Assembly: GCA_012934845.2 (NCBI GenBank)
Contig: WNNJ02000487.1
Coordinates: forward strand, 248,001-312,000
Reading direction: 5' to 3'
DNA: 64,000 bases
Origin: Pomphorhynchus laevis
Taxonomy: Eukaryota; Acanthocephala; Palaeacanthocephala; Echinorhynchida; Pomphorhynchidae
Shown here: in pieces, positions 45,601-56,791 of the stretch
How positions within the stretch are numbered: position 1 is the stretch's first letter
Layout of the letters: the number at the start of each line of letters is the position of its first letter
The notes under the pieces: model-generated
What the model saw: the letters and a program-made list of their open reading frames with translations, nothing else
Database searches by the model: none
What the model was told of the DNA's origin: nothing
Position numbers and translations under genes: made by a program

Positions 45601-48600
45601 TAAAATAATTGTCGGTTTTGAACTCTGACGAGTGATTTTCCTTGATGAAATTGCGATTCGTCAACACCGTCAAATTTATACTTTTTGAAATATAAACTTG
45701 ATTTTTTACTGATTAAACAGATTGTCTATAATTTATATTTTGGATTTTATCAATTAAAGGAAAAAGGTAATTGAAAATGCTGTTCAAAAAATATGATTTA
45801 GATCGAGATGCACAGCTTAATAAAGACATGTTTCGTGACGACATTCACATGGATGAAGAGAGCATGGCAATGTCGAGTTCGTTCTTAAAAAGCATATGTA
45901 CTTACCAAATTTTGGAAATGATTTACTGTTTGTATAATATTTTAGTGGACGAGTATATGATAAGCTCACCAAAGCAGGCAGATATTTCTGCAATCCAACA
46001 TAATGATATTACAATGCAAACGCCCGGCGACCAGCCAGGTGATATCAGTTATCGAAATACTTCCTTTTTAAATTGAATTTATAGAAATTGACATATCAAT
46101 ACAGGCACCGAATCATATTGATTCGTCAACGACAACACTTCGTTCGTTTCAGACAAATCTCAACGATACAACTCTGAAATTAAATAATCAGCTGGAGATT
46201 CTTTTCCAAAAGGGTATAAACGCACCATCAGTTGTCCGCTACTTTAGCATTAACTAATTTAGCTGAACGTACTTGTCTAAAAAAGAAAGCTAATGCGAAA
46301 TCATCTTTTGTACAGATAGATAGCAATATTGAATTAGAAGATTCCGATCGATTAGTAAAAGACTCTGCTCGTGACGATTCTATAAATATGCTAATTTTGC
46401 CACCTTACGATAGAGCAGAACTTTTAAACAACGAACGACAGTCAAAGGAGTATCTGCTTACGTCAAACGAATTTCAACTATGTTCCACACAAATTCAAAA
46501 GGTAAGATTACTTAATAACTTTATACTTTTTAATAAATTCGGAAGTAGTTCATACAATCTGAAGTTTAACGCCATTTAATAATAATTATTCATAATTATA
46601 TTATAATTTATTATTTAACGTAATCTTACATTTTATATATTTAAAACCTACATTTTTATTTCTCTTATTTTAATTTTCTTTTTTTATTATGTATTGTTAC
46701 AGACACTTCGCTGTCATGTTTTGCAATGCTTCTAAACTATTTAAAATTCTGCAATTTGATTAGAAAACCATATGTGCCAATATTATTAAAAATTTTAAAG
46801 ATACACTATATTTAACCACAAATATAACTTAAAAATTGTCATTCTAATTGTCTCTGATATTAACTCAAACGTCGTTCAGCAAATTGCGACTTAAGTGTCT
46901 AACTGGCTACACCGCTTTATTGAATCGGCTAATACTGAAATTTGTTTAATAAAGAAAGTGTACGAAATACGTTAGCATACAATTTTACATTAAATATCTT
47001 AATTATAGAACGTCTCGTTGACCCTTTGTAAAATGTACTGATTGTTGTGTTTTAGTAGCGTTCGTTCTGACAAGCAAGTAATGTAGCTCGTGTCATCTGC
47101 CAGCTATATGACCCTCAGTTAATCAGTTTTTGTTTTATAAGGTGCTAGTATCTAATTTTAGCATTACGAATCTGCACGAAATATACTAAAGCGTGATATA
47201 GGTCAATAATACGATATCGAGTTTTATTTAACGATTAGTTATATGCATGTATTTCCTAAAATGCGCGCATCTTTGATTTCTACTTGATTAGTTTTGTTAT
47301 CAAATATATAACACAATGCTATGCAAAAAGAATTGAAAATAATTTGAAGCTTTTAGGGTTTAAACGTATTTTTAAAGAATAGCGCTTTTATATTTAATAT
47401 ATTCGATAGTTGAATAAAGTTATAATGTCAATATATTCTGTCATTTTAATTATAGTAAATGCATAGACATTTGTTTAAATTTTAGTTAATTTTATTTAAA
47501 TAATATATCACATTTTCAAAAAATAACCTTTATTTTTAAACTTTTTAAATTTTAAACGTAAATTCACAAATTGTTATTTCATAGACTGAAAATAAAATAT
47601 TAAATAAATTTTAAAATAACCCTCTACCGTCACGGGTGATGAGGGAAAATCAATATCAAACGTTATTACAACACTAGAACGTTAATAGACAAACATCTAC
47701 CAAATTAATAATACTAATTCACAGGTCGTTAAGCTGCAATAGGGATAGTGTTTTTAAAGGAATGCAAGTTCGAGCATGTAAGAGCTGTTGGCACATACAT
47801 AAACAGTATTTAAAAATACAGGAGGATTCTCGTGTATGGCACATTATCCTATTTGAGCAAGTTTTGCTCAAATTGGATAATGAAAACCGTCAAGAGAAAA
47901 TCTCATTATACATGCTCGCTTTCTTTGACTACCAAACCCAAATTTTCAAATGTTCGGGAATTCAACGGCAGGCGTAAATTGGATATCACTATCAAGTAAG
48001 AGTTGCTTCGAATCTCAAGAGTTAAGATTCTTCAACTCTTGAGTTGAAGAATCGCAAGAATATCAAGAGTTGCTTCGAATCTCAATTCGATAAATGCGGA
48101 CGAAACGTCGCCGTCTCTATTAAATGGAAACGTTTCTGCAGGATAAACGACAAGGATTACTTTCTAGCTAAATAAGCTTATTTCGAAGACGAAACCTTGC
48201 GGGACAAGCAAAAGAAGAATTTAAGGAAATTCCATTTTATTCTATCAATTTGCTCAAAATTCCGAATAGACAAATCCTTCTATATAGCCGATAACACATA
48301 TGTAACCCTTGGAAGAAATATCATTTGAAAATAATTCATGGCTGTAGGATAGTATGTTGAACGTAAAAGATTAACCGAATTCATAAAAGAAGCAACCTTA
48401 CAAGCAATTATTTCAAAATGATTAGTAAAACTCCAGTTAGAGGACATATTAAATCCAATATAGCATAATTGCGTACACATTTGCAAGCTCATACGTCATA
48501 GGTAAAACATTATTTCGTGATAACCAACCATCCCCTCGGAATTTTAACACTTTTGTTTTCGCTAGATTAACTTGCAAACCATTCGCCATCCAATGCAGTT

Positions 48601-51600
48601 TAAGCCTAACCAATGCTGATAATCAGCATTGGTTAAGCTTAACGGATAATCTGCGTATAAAAGACAATAAGAGTTAGATTAATTTATAAATGTTAACAGA
48701 TCATATACAAATAGATTGAACAAAAGTGGGCTAAGAGTGTCACCCTGATAAACGCTCTTAATTTGCTGAAAGTATTCTGAATATTTTATTCCATCAAACA
48801 CTCAAACGAGGAGAGAGAACCTGATGTAGTACATGCTTGATATAGCCTTAAGGCAAAGTTCGGTTATTAATTTTCAGATAAACAAGTATCTGTCAATGCT
48901 ATCGAATGCCTTTGTAAAAATCAACGAAAACGGCGTACAAATAAAGGTGATTTGAACGCGTTTCTTTAACAGCGTTTCTTAATATGGACGGCACTTGTGG
49001 TAGAGAAACCCGGTGGAAAACCATGTTGCTCGGTTGGGAAAAATTTTGATTTATAGATTGCAAGTCTACGGCTTATGATGGTTGCAAATAACTTATATGG
49101 TTGACTTAGTATTGCGATATCTCTGTAATTATTTAGATTACGAGGATCATTATCACCTTTAAAGAGTATTTTTAGAATTACCTTCCACGATATTGGAAAC
49201 ACATCTCCTATCAAGACCCGATTGAATAACACTACAAGAAAATAAATTGAGACTAATTAAATACCTTTAATATGTTCAGCGGCTATACCATCATTGCTGA
49301 CTGCCTTTCTATCAGGCATGTGTTGTAAAAAGAATTCGATTTCATAGTCTGTAAAATATGTGTTCAAGTGACCTAGCTCTTCTAGAGGCCTTAACGACCT
49401 TCTAAAAGAACTCCACTGATTTTTATCTCGAATATTGAAATAATACAAATTAATAAAATGTTGTTCCCATTGAGAAATGGGTACACTGACAATAGTACTC
49501 ACTGAACGACAGGAGGATCTAACTTCCACGGCATCAAACGTTCCTGTTCTATTATCCTGTTATTATTGTGTTCATTTAAAACCGTTATAAGCGTTCGAAT
49601 TTTCATGTTATATTCGTTCTTTAATTTAACATTAAGAGGCTGGTATGCTTAATCTCACCTTAAAAAACTACGATAATGTAGTAATTTTACCTTTATCTCG
49701 CGCAACTCCTGGTTTCTTAAAATGGGAGAATGTCGTCTACAAATAATCCTGGTTGAACACGCCTTTTGATTCCTTTCACACCACATGTCAAACTCACTAT
49801 TAACATCGCCAGAATCTACAAAAGTATAAGCCTCGGTCATAAAATTTACATCGATTGCTTGGGCATTCAATTTCCTACTTATTTTATTAAAGGAATTAGT
49901 GCGGTGCTAAAAACCTGTTCTGAAACACCTATTTTTATTCCTACTGGTTGATGCTTTCTGAATGTTGTCCAAATGTCATATAACGCTGGTTCTATTGTAA
50001 TGCCATTAAAGTTAACATAGATTAAATCGATGGTACCGCTACCCTTCGAACAGATGTAAGTGGGGAAGATAGGATACTTATTAAGAAATCAAATGAATTC
50101 AAAAATTCGAAAATTAGCCTTAACTTTGTGGATAGAGGAAAATCATACCTAGAATTGAAATCTCCCGCAATAATTACTGATTTTGTCGTACCAAAAATCC
50201 TGGACTAAATCAAATTCGATTATTATATCAGCCGCCGACATTTTGTGGAAAAGCAACAACCAAGAATCGCAATATTAGGTGTATCTACAAAAACCATTGT
50301 ATAACTATCAGCATATGTTGAAACCTACTAAATTTCACATTCAAACCAACTAAGATCCCGCCTACTTGTCGACTCCTCATGCACATATTCGCTGAAAATT
50401 CAACAATATAAAAATTTCGCAACAACGCACGACAGTGAAAAGATCAATTAGTTGCAGCGAATGTGGAGCATTCTGCACTTACCCACTGTATTGCTTCAAT
50501 CGAAGAATCTATTGATTGCCATATATCATTGGTATCAATAAGATCATCTCTCTGAACATCACCAGTGCTATCTAAAACTTTTAACCTGCTTGACGAGGTA
50601 ACGTGTGCGGTAGCTACACCTGAAGTAGTATTAGGGTTTTCAAAACGAAAAATCTTACTTTTTTTATGTAAAACCGATTATTCGGACTATTTTTTCGCAA
50701 TCCCCAAAGTTTCGGTCTTAGTATCTGCTAATGTTCTCTTTCAGATTTTTACAAGGCAGGAAGGATAGATAAATCCTTCCTGCCTGGGTGGCGGTATAAA
50801 TCCTGGATGCGGTATTGTTTTTGTGAATGTAGGCGCGTACAATTTGCTGGATAGTAGAATGCGTTAACGGAATCCCTATAGTATTCAAAATCTTAACAAT
50901 GCTTTCTAATTCTCCACTATTAGTTGGAACTTTAGTGAACATTACATTAGAGGACCAGAATGCAGCTTCATCAATATCTTTCGATATTCCCTCGGTAGAC
51001 ATTTTATCGGAACAAGCATTTACCGTTGCAAAAAAAAACGTTTTTTTTTCGGTATGCTTACGTACTAACTGCTTAAGAGGTGATATCGCTATATTCACCT
51101 AGGAGTTTGTGATGCCAGGTTTCGTATTTCCAAGTGAAGTAATCTTGGACTGCAATGAAGTTATTTTGGATGAAAGAGAGCGCACATTCAAATGAGTATA
51201 ATACGGACAAAATATTTTACGGGTAACCCTAGGAAGTACTCGGGGTAACCAAATTTTAATCATTACGGAACAGTAGTATGTTCCAAACCAGGTGTATGTT
51301 CAGACAACGAAGTTAGTGAACTGGAAGTTTGATCCCTATTGAAGCAGCCAACAGCACTACAGGCCGTGCATAACTCGTCCGCCTTAACACAGGCACAAGA
51401 ACCATTGCATCCGCAACACTTCTCTGTCTGTGATTGACCCAATTGGAGATTCGCTCAAAACATGAATCTTCATCAGAATCCATTCAGTGGATTAGTTTTT
51501 GTTGTCGTTGAAACTCATTACGGCAGATCTCTAAAGTTAGTTGATCAATAAAAATAAACTTGTTGAATGCTGATATAAGCTCGTTTATTAAAGTTCGTTG

Positions 51601-54600
51601 ATCGAAACTTGCTGATAAAAGCTAGTTAATCTAAGCTGCTCACAATGATGTTTACTTATTGCTTCGTTGTACCGGTGTATAGTTTTAAATTGTATGATAT
51701 ATCGCTATTTTTGTTAGATAACATCAGCAATGTATCGAGTATAACCGTATTTGGATTCTGATTTTATTCTTCAGTTTTCTTACTTTTACTCTGGAATGTA
51801 CAGATTGACTTCTTTCGTGAAAGTCAATAACTTAACGACTTAGTAAACTTGTTGCTACTTATTTAAGATATTTACAACTAATGTTTAAGGTGTGTTCGCA
51901 AGTTATTTGTGTATAATTGATATTCAAATCATTATCTTAGTATACAGACTAATTTCCACGGTTAATATCAATTTAATCTTTAATGATGAAGTTTATTTAG
52001 CTATTTATATTGTCCGATATTTATATGAACCGATATTTATACCAACCGATATTTATATTGTTTGATATCTATATTGTCCGATATTTATATTGACCGATAT
52101 TTATATTGTCCAATATTTATTTTGTCCGATATTTATATTGTTTGATATTTATATTGTCCGATATTTATATTGTTTGATATTTATATTGTCCGATATTTAT
52201 ATTGTCCGATATTTATATTTAATGATAGTTATATTGCTCGATATTTATATTTACCGATATTTATATTGACCGATATTTATATTGACCGATATTTTATATT
52301 GACCAATAATTATATTGTCCGATATTTATATTGTCCGATATTTATATTGTCTGATTTTTATATTTACCGATATTTATATTGTCCGATATTTATATTGTTC
52401 GATATTTATAGTGTCCGATATTTATATTGTCCGATATTTATATTGTCCGATATTTATATTATCCGATATTTATATTATCCGATATTTATATTGTCCGATA
52501 TTTATATTGTCAGATATTTATATTGACCGATATTTATATTGTTCGATATTATATTATCAAATATTTATATTGTCCGATATTTATATGAACCGATATTTAT
52601 ATTGCTCGATATTTATATTGACCGATATTTATATTGACCGATATTTATATTGTCCGATATTTATATTGTCCGATATTTATATTGCCCGATATTTATATTG
52701 TCCGATATTTATATTGTCCGATATTTATATTGTCCGATATTTATATTGTTCGATATTTATATTGACCGATATTTATATTGACCGAAATTTATATTGACTG
52801 ATATTTATATTGACCGATATTTATATTGACCGATATTTATATTGTTCGATATTTATATTTACCGGTATTTATGATGACCGATATTTATATTGACCGATAT
52901 TTATATCAACCGATAATTATATTGACCGATATTTATATTGACCGGAAATTTATATTGACTGATATTTATATTGACCGATATTTATATTGACCGATATTTA
53001 TATTGACCGATATTTATATTGACCGATATTTATATTGATCGATATTTATATTGATCAATATTTACATGGACCGATATTTATATTGATCGATATTTATATT
53101 GACCGATATTTATATTGACCGATATTTATATTGATCGATATTTATATTGTTCGATATTTATATTTACCGATATTTATGATGACCGATATTTATATTGACC
53201 GATATTTATATTAACCGATAATTATATTGACCGATATTTATATTGACCGATATTTATATTGACCGATATTTATATTGACCGAAATTTATATTGACTGATA
53301 TTTATATTGACCGATATTTATATTGACCGATATTTATATTGTTCGATATTTATATTTACCGGTATTTATGATGACCGATATTTATATTGACCGATATTTA
53401 TATCAACCGATAATTATATTGACCGATATTTATTTTGACCGATATTTATATTGACTGATATTTATATTGACCGGAAATTTATATTGACTGATATTTATAT
53501 TGACCGATATTTATATTTACCGATATTTATATTAACTGATATTTATATTGGCCGATATTTTTTTACTTGTCGATATTTATATTGACCGATATTTATATTG
53601 ATTGATATTTATATTGTCCGATATTTATATTGACCGATATTTATATTGACTGATATTTATATTGGCCGATATTTTTTTACTTGTCGATATTTATATTGAC
53701 CGATATTTATATTGATTTATATATTTATTGTCTGATAGAATCTAAACATTTTAATAATAAGATTGTTACATCAATCTGAATGTTAAACATTTAAACGGTA
53801 AAATATTTTCAGATTTTAGAAGATGACGTTTTCCTGAACATATTGCATAAAATCCACGATTTAGACATTAAATCGGGAAGCGTAGGTTTGTTATTTTACT
53901 ACAAATTGTGATTTTACAAATTTTTCGATTTTTATTAGGATGTAAGCGATCTTTTTCAGTGAATGACGACAAGCAAATTGCAATTGACGATGCAGGTGAA
54001 TCAAAACGGCATCGTTCTGAAGTAAATCAACAACATATCGAGAAAGAAATGCTACCAGTCGATACTTTGTATAGAAATAACTCAATATTTGACAATCACA
54101 ATCTCACATGTAGCCGAAATGAACTTCCAAGTATGGACTATCGAGTGTTAGCCGCTGGTGGAGATTTTCCTAATGTTAATGTAGATTCATCAACTTGTCT
54201 CGCTAATAAGACTAGAGAAGTAAGTTTAATTTGTATCGCATTAAATCACTAGATAATGCTCTACAATTGGTAATTTACTGAAAATGGAATGTTAGGCTAC
54301 TATGAACGAAAATAAGAAAGTATAATTATTGTAAGTTGTTTTATCATTCGTCACCGTAAATCTTATCGAAAATGATCACTTAATAAATAACGCAAACCAT
54401 AATAAAAAATGTCACTTCAGATGTTTTTTCGTGGTTCTTCGTCGTTATATAATCAGTCAGTGAAGTGTTTTTCATTAACTTTTCTACAATATTTTAGATG
54501 TCGGAAATTAGTCTAAATCTCAAACTTGATTCTAAAAGTCTGGGTTTGAAAAATGGCCCAAAGTTTTGGGTTTTAAAAATTGTAAATTTCATTTTATGTA

Positions 54601-55444
54601 AATATAATATTATAGCAACTTTAAATTTTGTATCCAAATTATTAATGACGTCATAACTTCGTCAATGTAACCAGTTACCGATCACGATTGTAAGGCTGTA
54701 ATAATATACTAACTCCTCATAGTTCTGAAGAGTTTTAGGTCGCTATAATTAGTAGAAACGGCTATAAAATTCTGTTTCTAAAATACATAATTATCCAAAA
54801 AATTATTGGATATTATTATATATTATTATTCAAAAAAGAAGGAAAATGTTATCGATATTTCGCTAACTTTTGTTAGCATCTTCAGAAAATAGAATTGATT
54901 GCAATTTTTTCGGGATTCTAGCAGAGGTTAGCGAAATATAAATAAAATTTTTCTTTCTTTGATCCAGCTTCAATAATTCTTTATCAACAAATGAATCATT
55001 ATCAACTATTTAAAAACATAAATAAATTTCATTTTATTATAGCACAAATTACGTTATTATATTATATTTTAGTATTTATAAATTTTATAATTAATTTATA
55101 AATATATATGCTATCCTTATCAATAATATTCCAAAATATATTAAGTTATTTCTCTCTATTGAATACCATTGCTTCTTTTCCAGATTAATTCCACATATGA
55201 TACTAACTGCAATAGTTTATTAAGTACAATTGCAAATACTCTGGTCAATGCTAATACTAGCTTTTTCTCTACAATATGTCCTCGCAGGGGAACAAACAGA
55301 AGGTCGGCTGCTCGTTCGTTTGCGTTAATTCTTGAGTTGAATAAGGCAAACGCTATTAGCCTTAACCAGAACGAAACATACGGTGAAATTGAGATCGGTA
55401 TGGGAGATTTGTTCAACAATACTTTTAAATCTCTGATCTGTTGA
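42657..55444 (+). CDS. RAD21: Cohesin kleisin subunit RAD21/SCC1, ten exons
   Basis: Exons: 42,657-42,794; 45,011-45,231; 45,277-45,389; 45,802-45,897; 45,946-46,038; 46,085-46,213; 46,248-46,501; 53,813-53,885; 53,939-54,219; 55,184-55,444. All junctions are GT/AG and the sum is 1,659 nt, 552 residues. RAD21 closes the SMC1-SMC3 ring that holds sister chromatids together. The N-terminal SMC3-binding part is clear (FSKQEPLCTLWLASHNDKR at ~6-24; MALQMRGQLMLGIVRLFFRK and YYLSDINDALMKLKLA at ~50-88). The C-terminal SMC1-binding winged helix is at ~477-545 (RRSAARSFALILELNKANAI, then LNQNETYGEIEI). MALxxxGxLxLGVVRxYxRK favours RAD21 over REC8. A candidate separase-type ExxR is ESKR at ~392-395, unproven. 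Exons 4-5 and 5-6 are the least certain: the 48-nt intron keeps the frame open. Intron 7 (7.3 kb) carries LINE-C and a satellite. The start follows TTTTATAG directly. Confidence 0.88.
43390..43671 (-). pseudogene. Intermediate-filament rod exon with in-frame stop, antisense in RAD21 intron 1
   Basis: Minus-strand 282-nt block flanked by an AG acceptor (TGTTTAAG) and a GT donor (GTAAATG), so shaped like a real exon. It encodes coil 1A and the start of coil 1B of an intermediate-filament protein: EKEKRELIELNDRFAS, stop, VERVRFLEIQNKQLRNE, then KIKEMYETELQQARDVIAS. LNDRFASYI/VExVRxLExQN is the IF helix-initiation signature. The stop TAA at 43,611-43,613 stands where Tyr normally is. No other IF exons were found nearby. 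Closer to invertebrate cytoplasmic IF than to lamin by FASxVERVRFLE. Either a dead exon from a duplicated or moved gene, or part of a decayed gene antisense to RAD21. Confidence 0.8.
46502..47630 (+). other. RAD21 intron 7, left part
   Basis: AT-rich intron with no repeat or open frame recognised, up to the 3' end of LINE-C. Confidence 0.5.
47640..51480 (-). mobile_element. LINE-C, decayed, antisense inside RAD21 intron 7
   Basis: Parts on the minus strand, 5' to 3': a Cys-rich segment at about 51,350-51,430 (CCGCNGSCACVKADELCTAC) and a 126-codon frame at 51,098-50,718 (ORF1; VPTNSGELESIVKILNTIGI), then an APE-type endonuclease with IIAGDFNSRYDF near 50,170, RT at 49,530-48,700 (DRKAVSNDGIAAEHIK; NNYRDIAILSQPYKLFATII; HGFPPG), and thumb and C-terminus to about 47,760. 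The catalytic box near 48,640 reads LLYADYPLS (YADY, not YADD), and the KAFDSID motif near 48,890 is shifted in frame. Several frameshifts and stops: an inactive copy. An R1/Jockey-like order of domains; clade tentative. A local inverted repeat at 48,000-48,090 (CAACTCTTGAGTTG region) lies near its 3' end. Confidence 0.75.
51998..53730 (+). repeat. 16-bp satellite array in RAD21 intron 7
   Basis: About one hundred copies of a 16-bp unit with consensus GACCGATATTTATATT. The left third is mostly GTCCGAT, the right two thirds mostly GACCGAT. A longer-period block (GTTCGATATTTATATTTACC, then GGTATTTATGATGACCG, then ATATCAACCGATAATTATAT) appears at about 52,840, 53,150 and 53,340, and a block with CCGATATTTTTTTACTTGTC twice at 53,550 and 53,665. 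That is higher-order structure. Open frames through it (up to 160 codons of I/Y/L-rich repeats) are by-products. It ends 83 bp before exon 8. Confidence 0.95.
54858..54885 (-). other. Hammerhead-like Penelope-type end motif in RAD21 intron 9
   Basis: On the minus strand: CTGAAGA, T, stem GCTAAC-AAAA-GTTAGC, GAAATATCGATAA. It matches the 31.96-kb motif in order and in its core boxes. Surrounding sequence (TTTGATCCAGCTTCAATAATT at 54,959) recurs at 61,440, so a small retroelement remnant is likely. Confidence 0.4.
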
Positions 55445-56791
55445 CCGGAACGATAAGTGTACAGATTTGTGTCAGCAATCAACATTTAATTTACATTCAA
55501 AGTAAAGTTTTATGTTTGTACATTTGGCTGTTTGCATAATTGTGAAATTAAATCTGTTAATCTTTATTTTCATAATCAGCTCAATTTTTGTAAAATTTGT
55601 TTGCTCACAAATTGAGCGTCTAACCTCGTTTTATAACCTTGTTCTCTATTGTAATCATTTATACCATTAACGTTTTAGTTTATCTTTTAAGTATGTGCTT
55701 ATTTTAATGAATGTAACACTTGTCTCGTTATAATTTTCATACTTTAATTCTTAAAATTTTAATTAATTATAATTTTATTTTTCTTAAATTTAATTTTAAA
55801 TTACAAATTCTGTTATAAATTAAAAATTCTGTTAAAATTCTGTTTAAATTAAAAAAATCAGTTATAAATTCTATTTAAATTACAAATTCTGTTATAAATT
55901 AATAAACCACATTGACATTGATTTTATTATTTTAATGTTAAAATATTTTAATATTTTAACATATAGATATTATCTCATTTATATAGATTCCCGTGCATAA
56001 TAATTTTATAGATTTATGTTAGCAAATATATAATTAAAATGTTATTTATTATTCTAGTTAATCTATTTTGAAAATTGAACTTAATTTATTAATTTATCGA
56101 CTTTAATTTATGTTCCTTGAATGTTGGAAATTTATTGCAAAATTTCTATAAATCCTTATTCGTATCACTAGATTTATATTATTATTAAAATTCTGTAACA
56201 TTTTTATTTCATCAACTCTTATAAATCTCATAAATCTTTTACATACTCTTAAAGTTTTCATTCTCTTTAAAAATTAGCACTTCAAAAATTAACACAAAGA
56301 TGTATGCATTCATCATTATTAAAAAGGATTTGCAAATAACAAAATGATTAATGAACGACTAAATTATTAATAAATTCAGATTAATATCTGCTTTTGTATT
56401 AACTCACTATATCATCATGTCATTATTGTTATATAATAATTGAATAATGATATATTAGATATTAAACATATGATATCTGTAATTTATAATCTGATTATAT
56501 AGTTCACTATGTAATAATATCATTATGTTATATAATTTTTAAGATAATGATATAATAATCATGTTATTAATGACATATATATTTTGTTTCGTAACATGAA
56601 TATCGTCAGAATATATTATTATAATATAATATATTACAATACATATTTTTATTAATATAAAATATTAACAAAACTTAAATATTAATATAAAATATTAACT
56701 TTAATAAAACTGAAAATTTTTGTTTTGAAACTGTAAATATATATTAAATTTGCTTTATGATGTGATATGTATATTATCGACTAAACAATTA
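55445..56791. other. Intergenic region between convergent RAD21 and SNF8
   Basis: About 1.35 kb of AT-rich sequence with short local repeats (AAATTACAAATTCTGTTATA around 55,800-55,900). It must hold both 3' UTRs. No gene seen. Confidence 0.5.

Noticed and set aside
45771-45801. Upstream extension of RAD21 exon 4 (MKMLFKKYDL)
   Set aside because: Preceded by an in-frame TAA and incompatible in phase with exon 3; the acceptor TATGATTTAG at 45,801 joins correctly.
46214-46231. An 18-nt RAD21 intron ending at CATCAG
   Set aside because: It breaks the frame; the acceptor at 46,246-46,247 gives a 34-nt intron and restores the RAD21 frame.
47762-47977. 71-codon + frame
   Set aside because: Antisense to the C-terminal part of LINE-C, no independent motif.
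52170-52797. Two overlapping open frames of 118 and 160 codons rich in I, Y, L, F
   Set aside because: They are translations of the 16-bp satellite; the frame stays open only because the unit lacks stops in some phases.
51998-53730. CRISPR-like regular repeats
   Set aside because: Units are contiguous with no spacers; a eukaryotic satellite.
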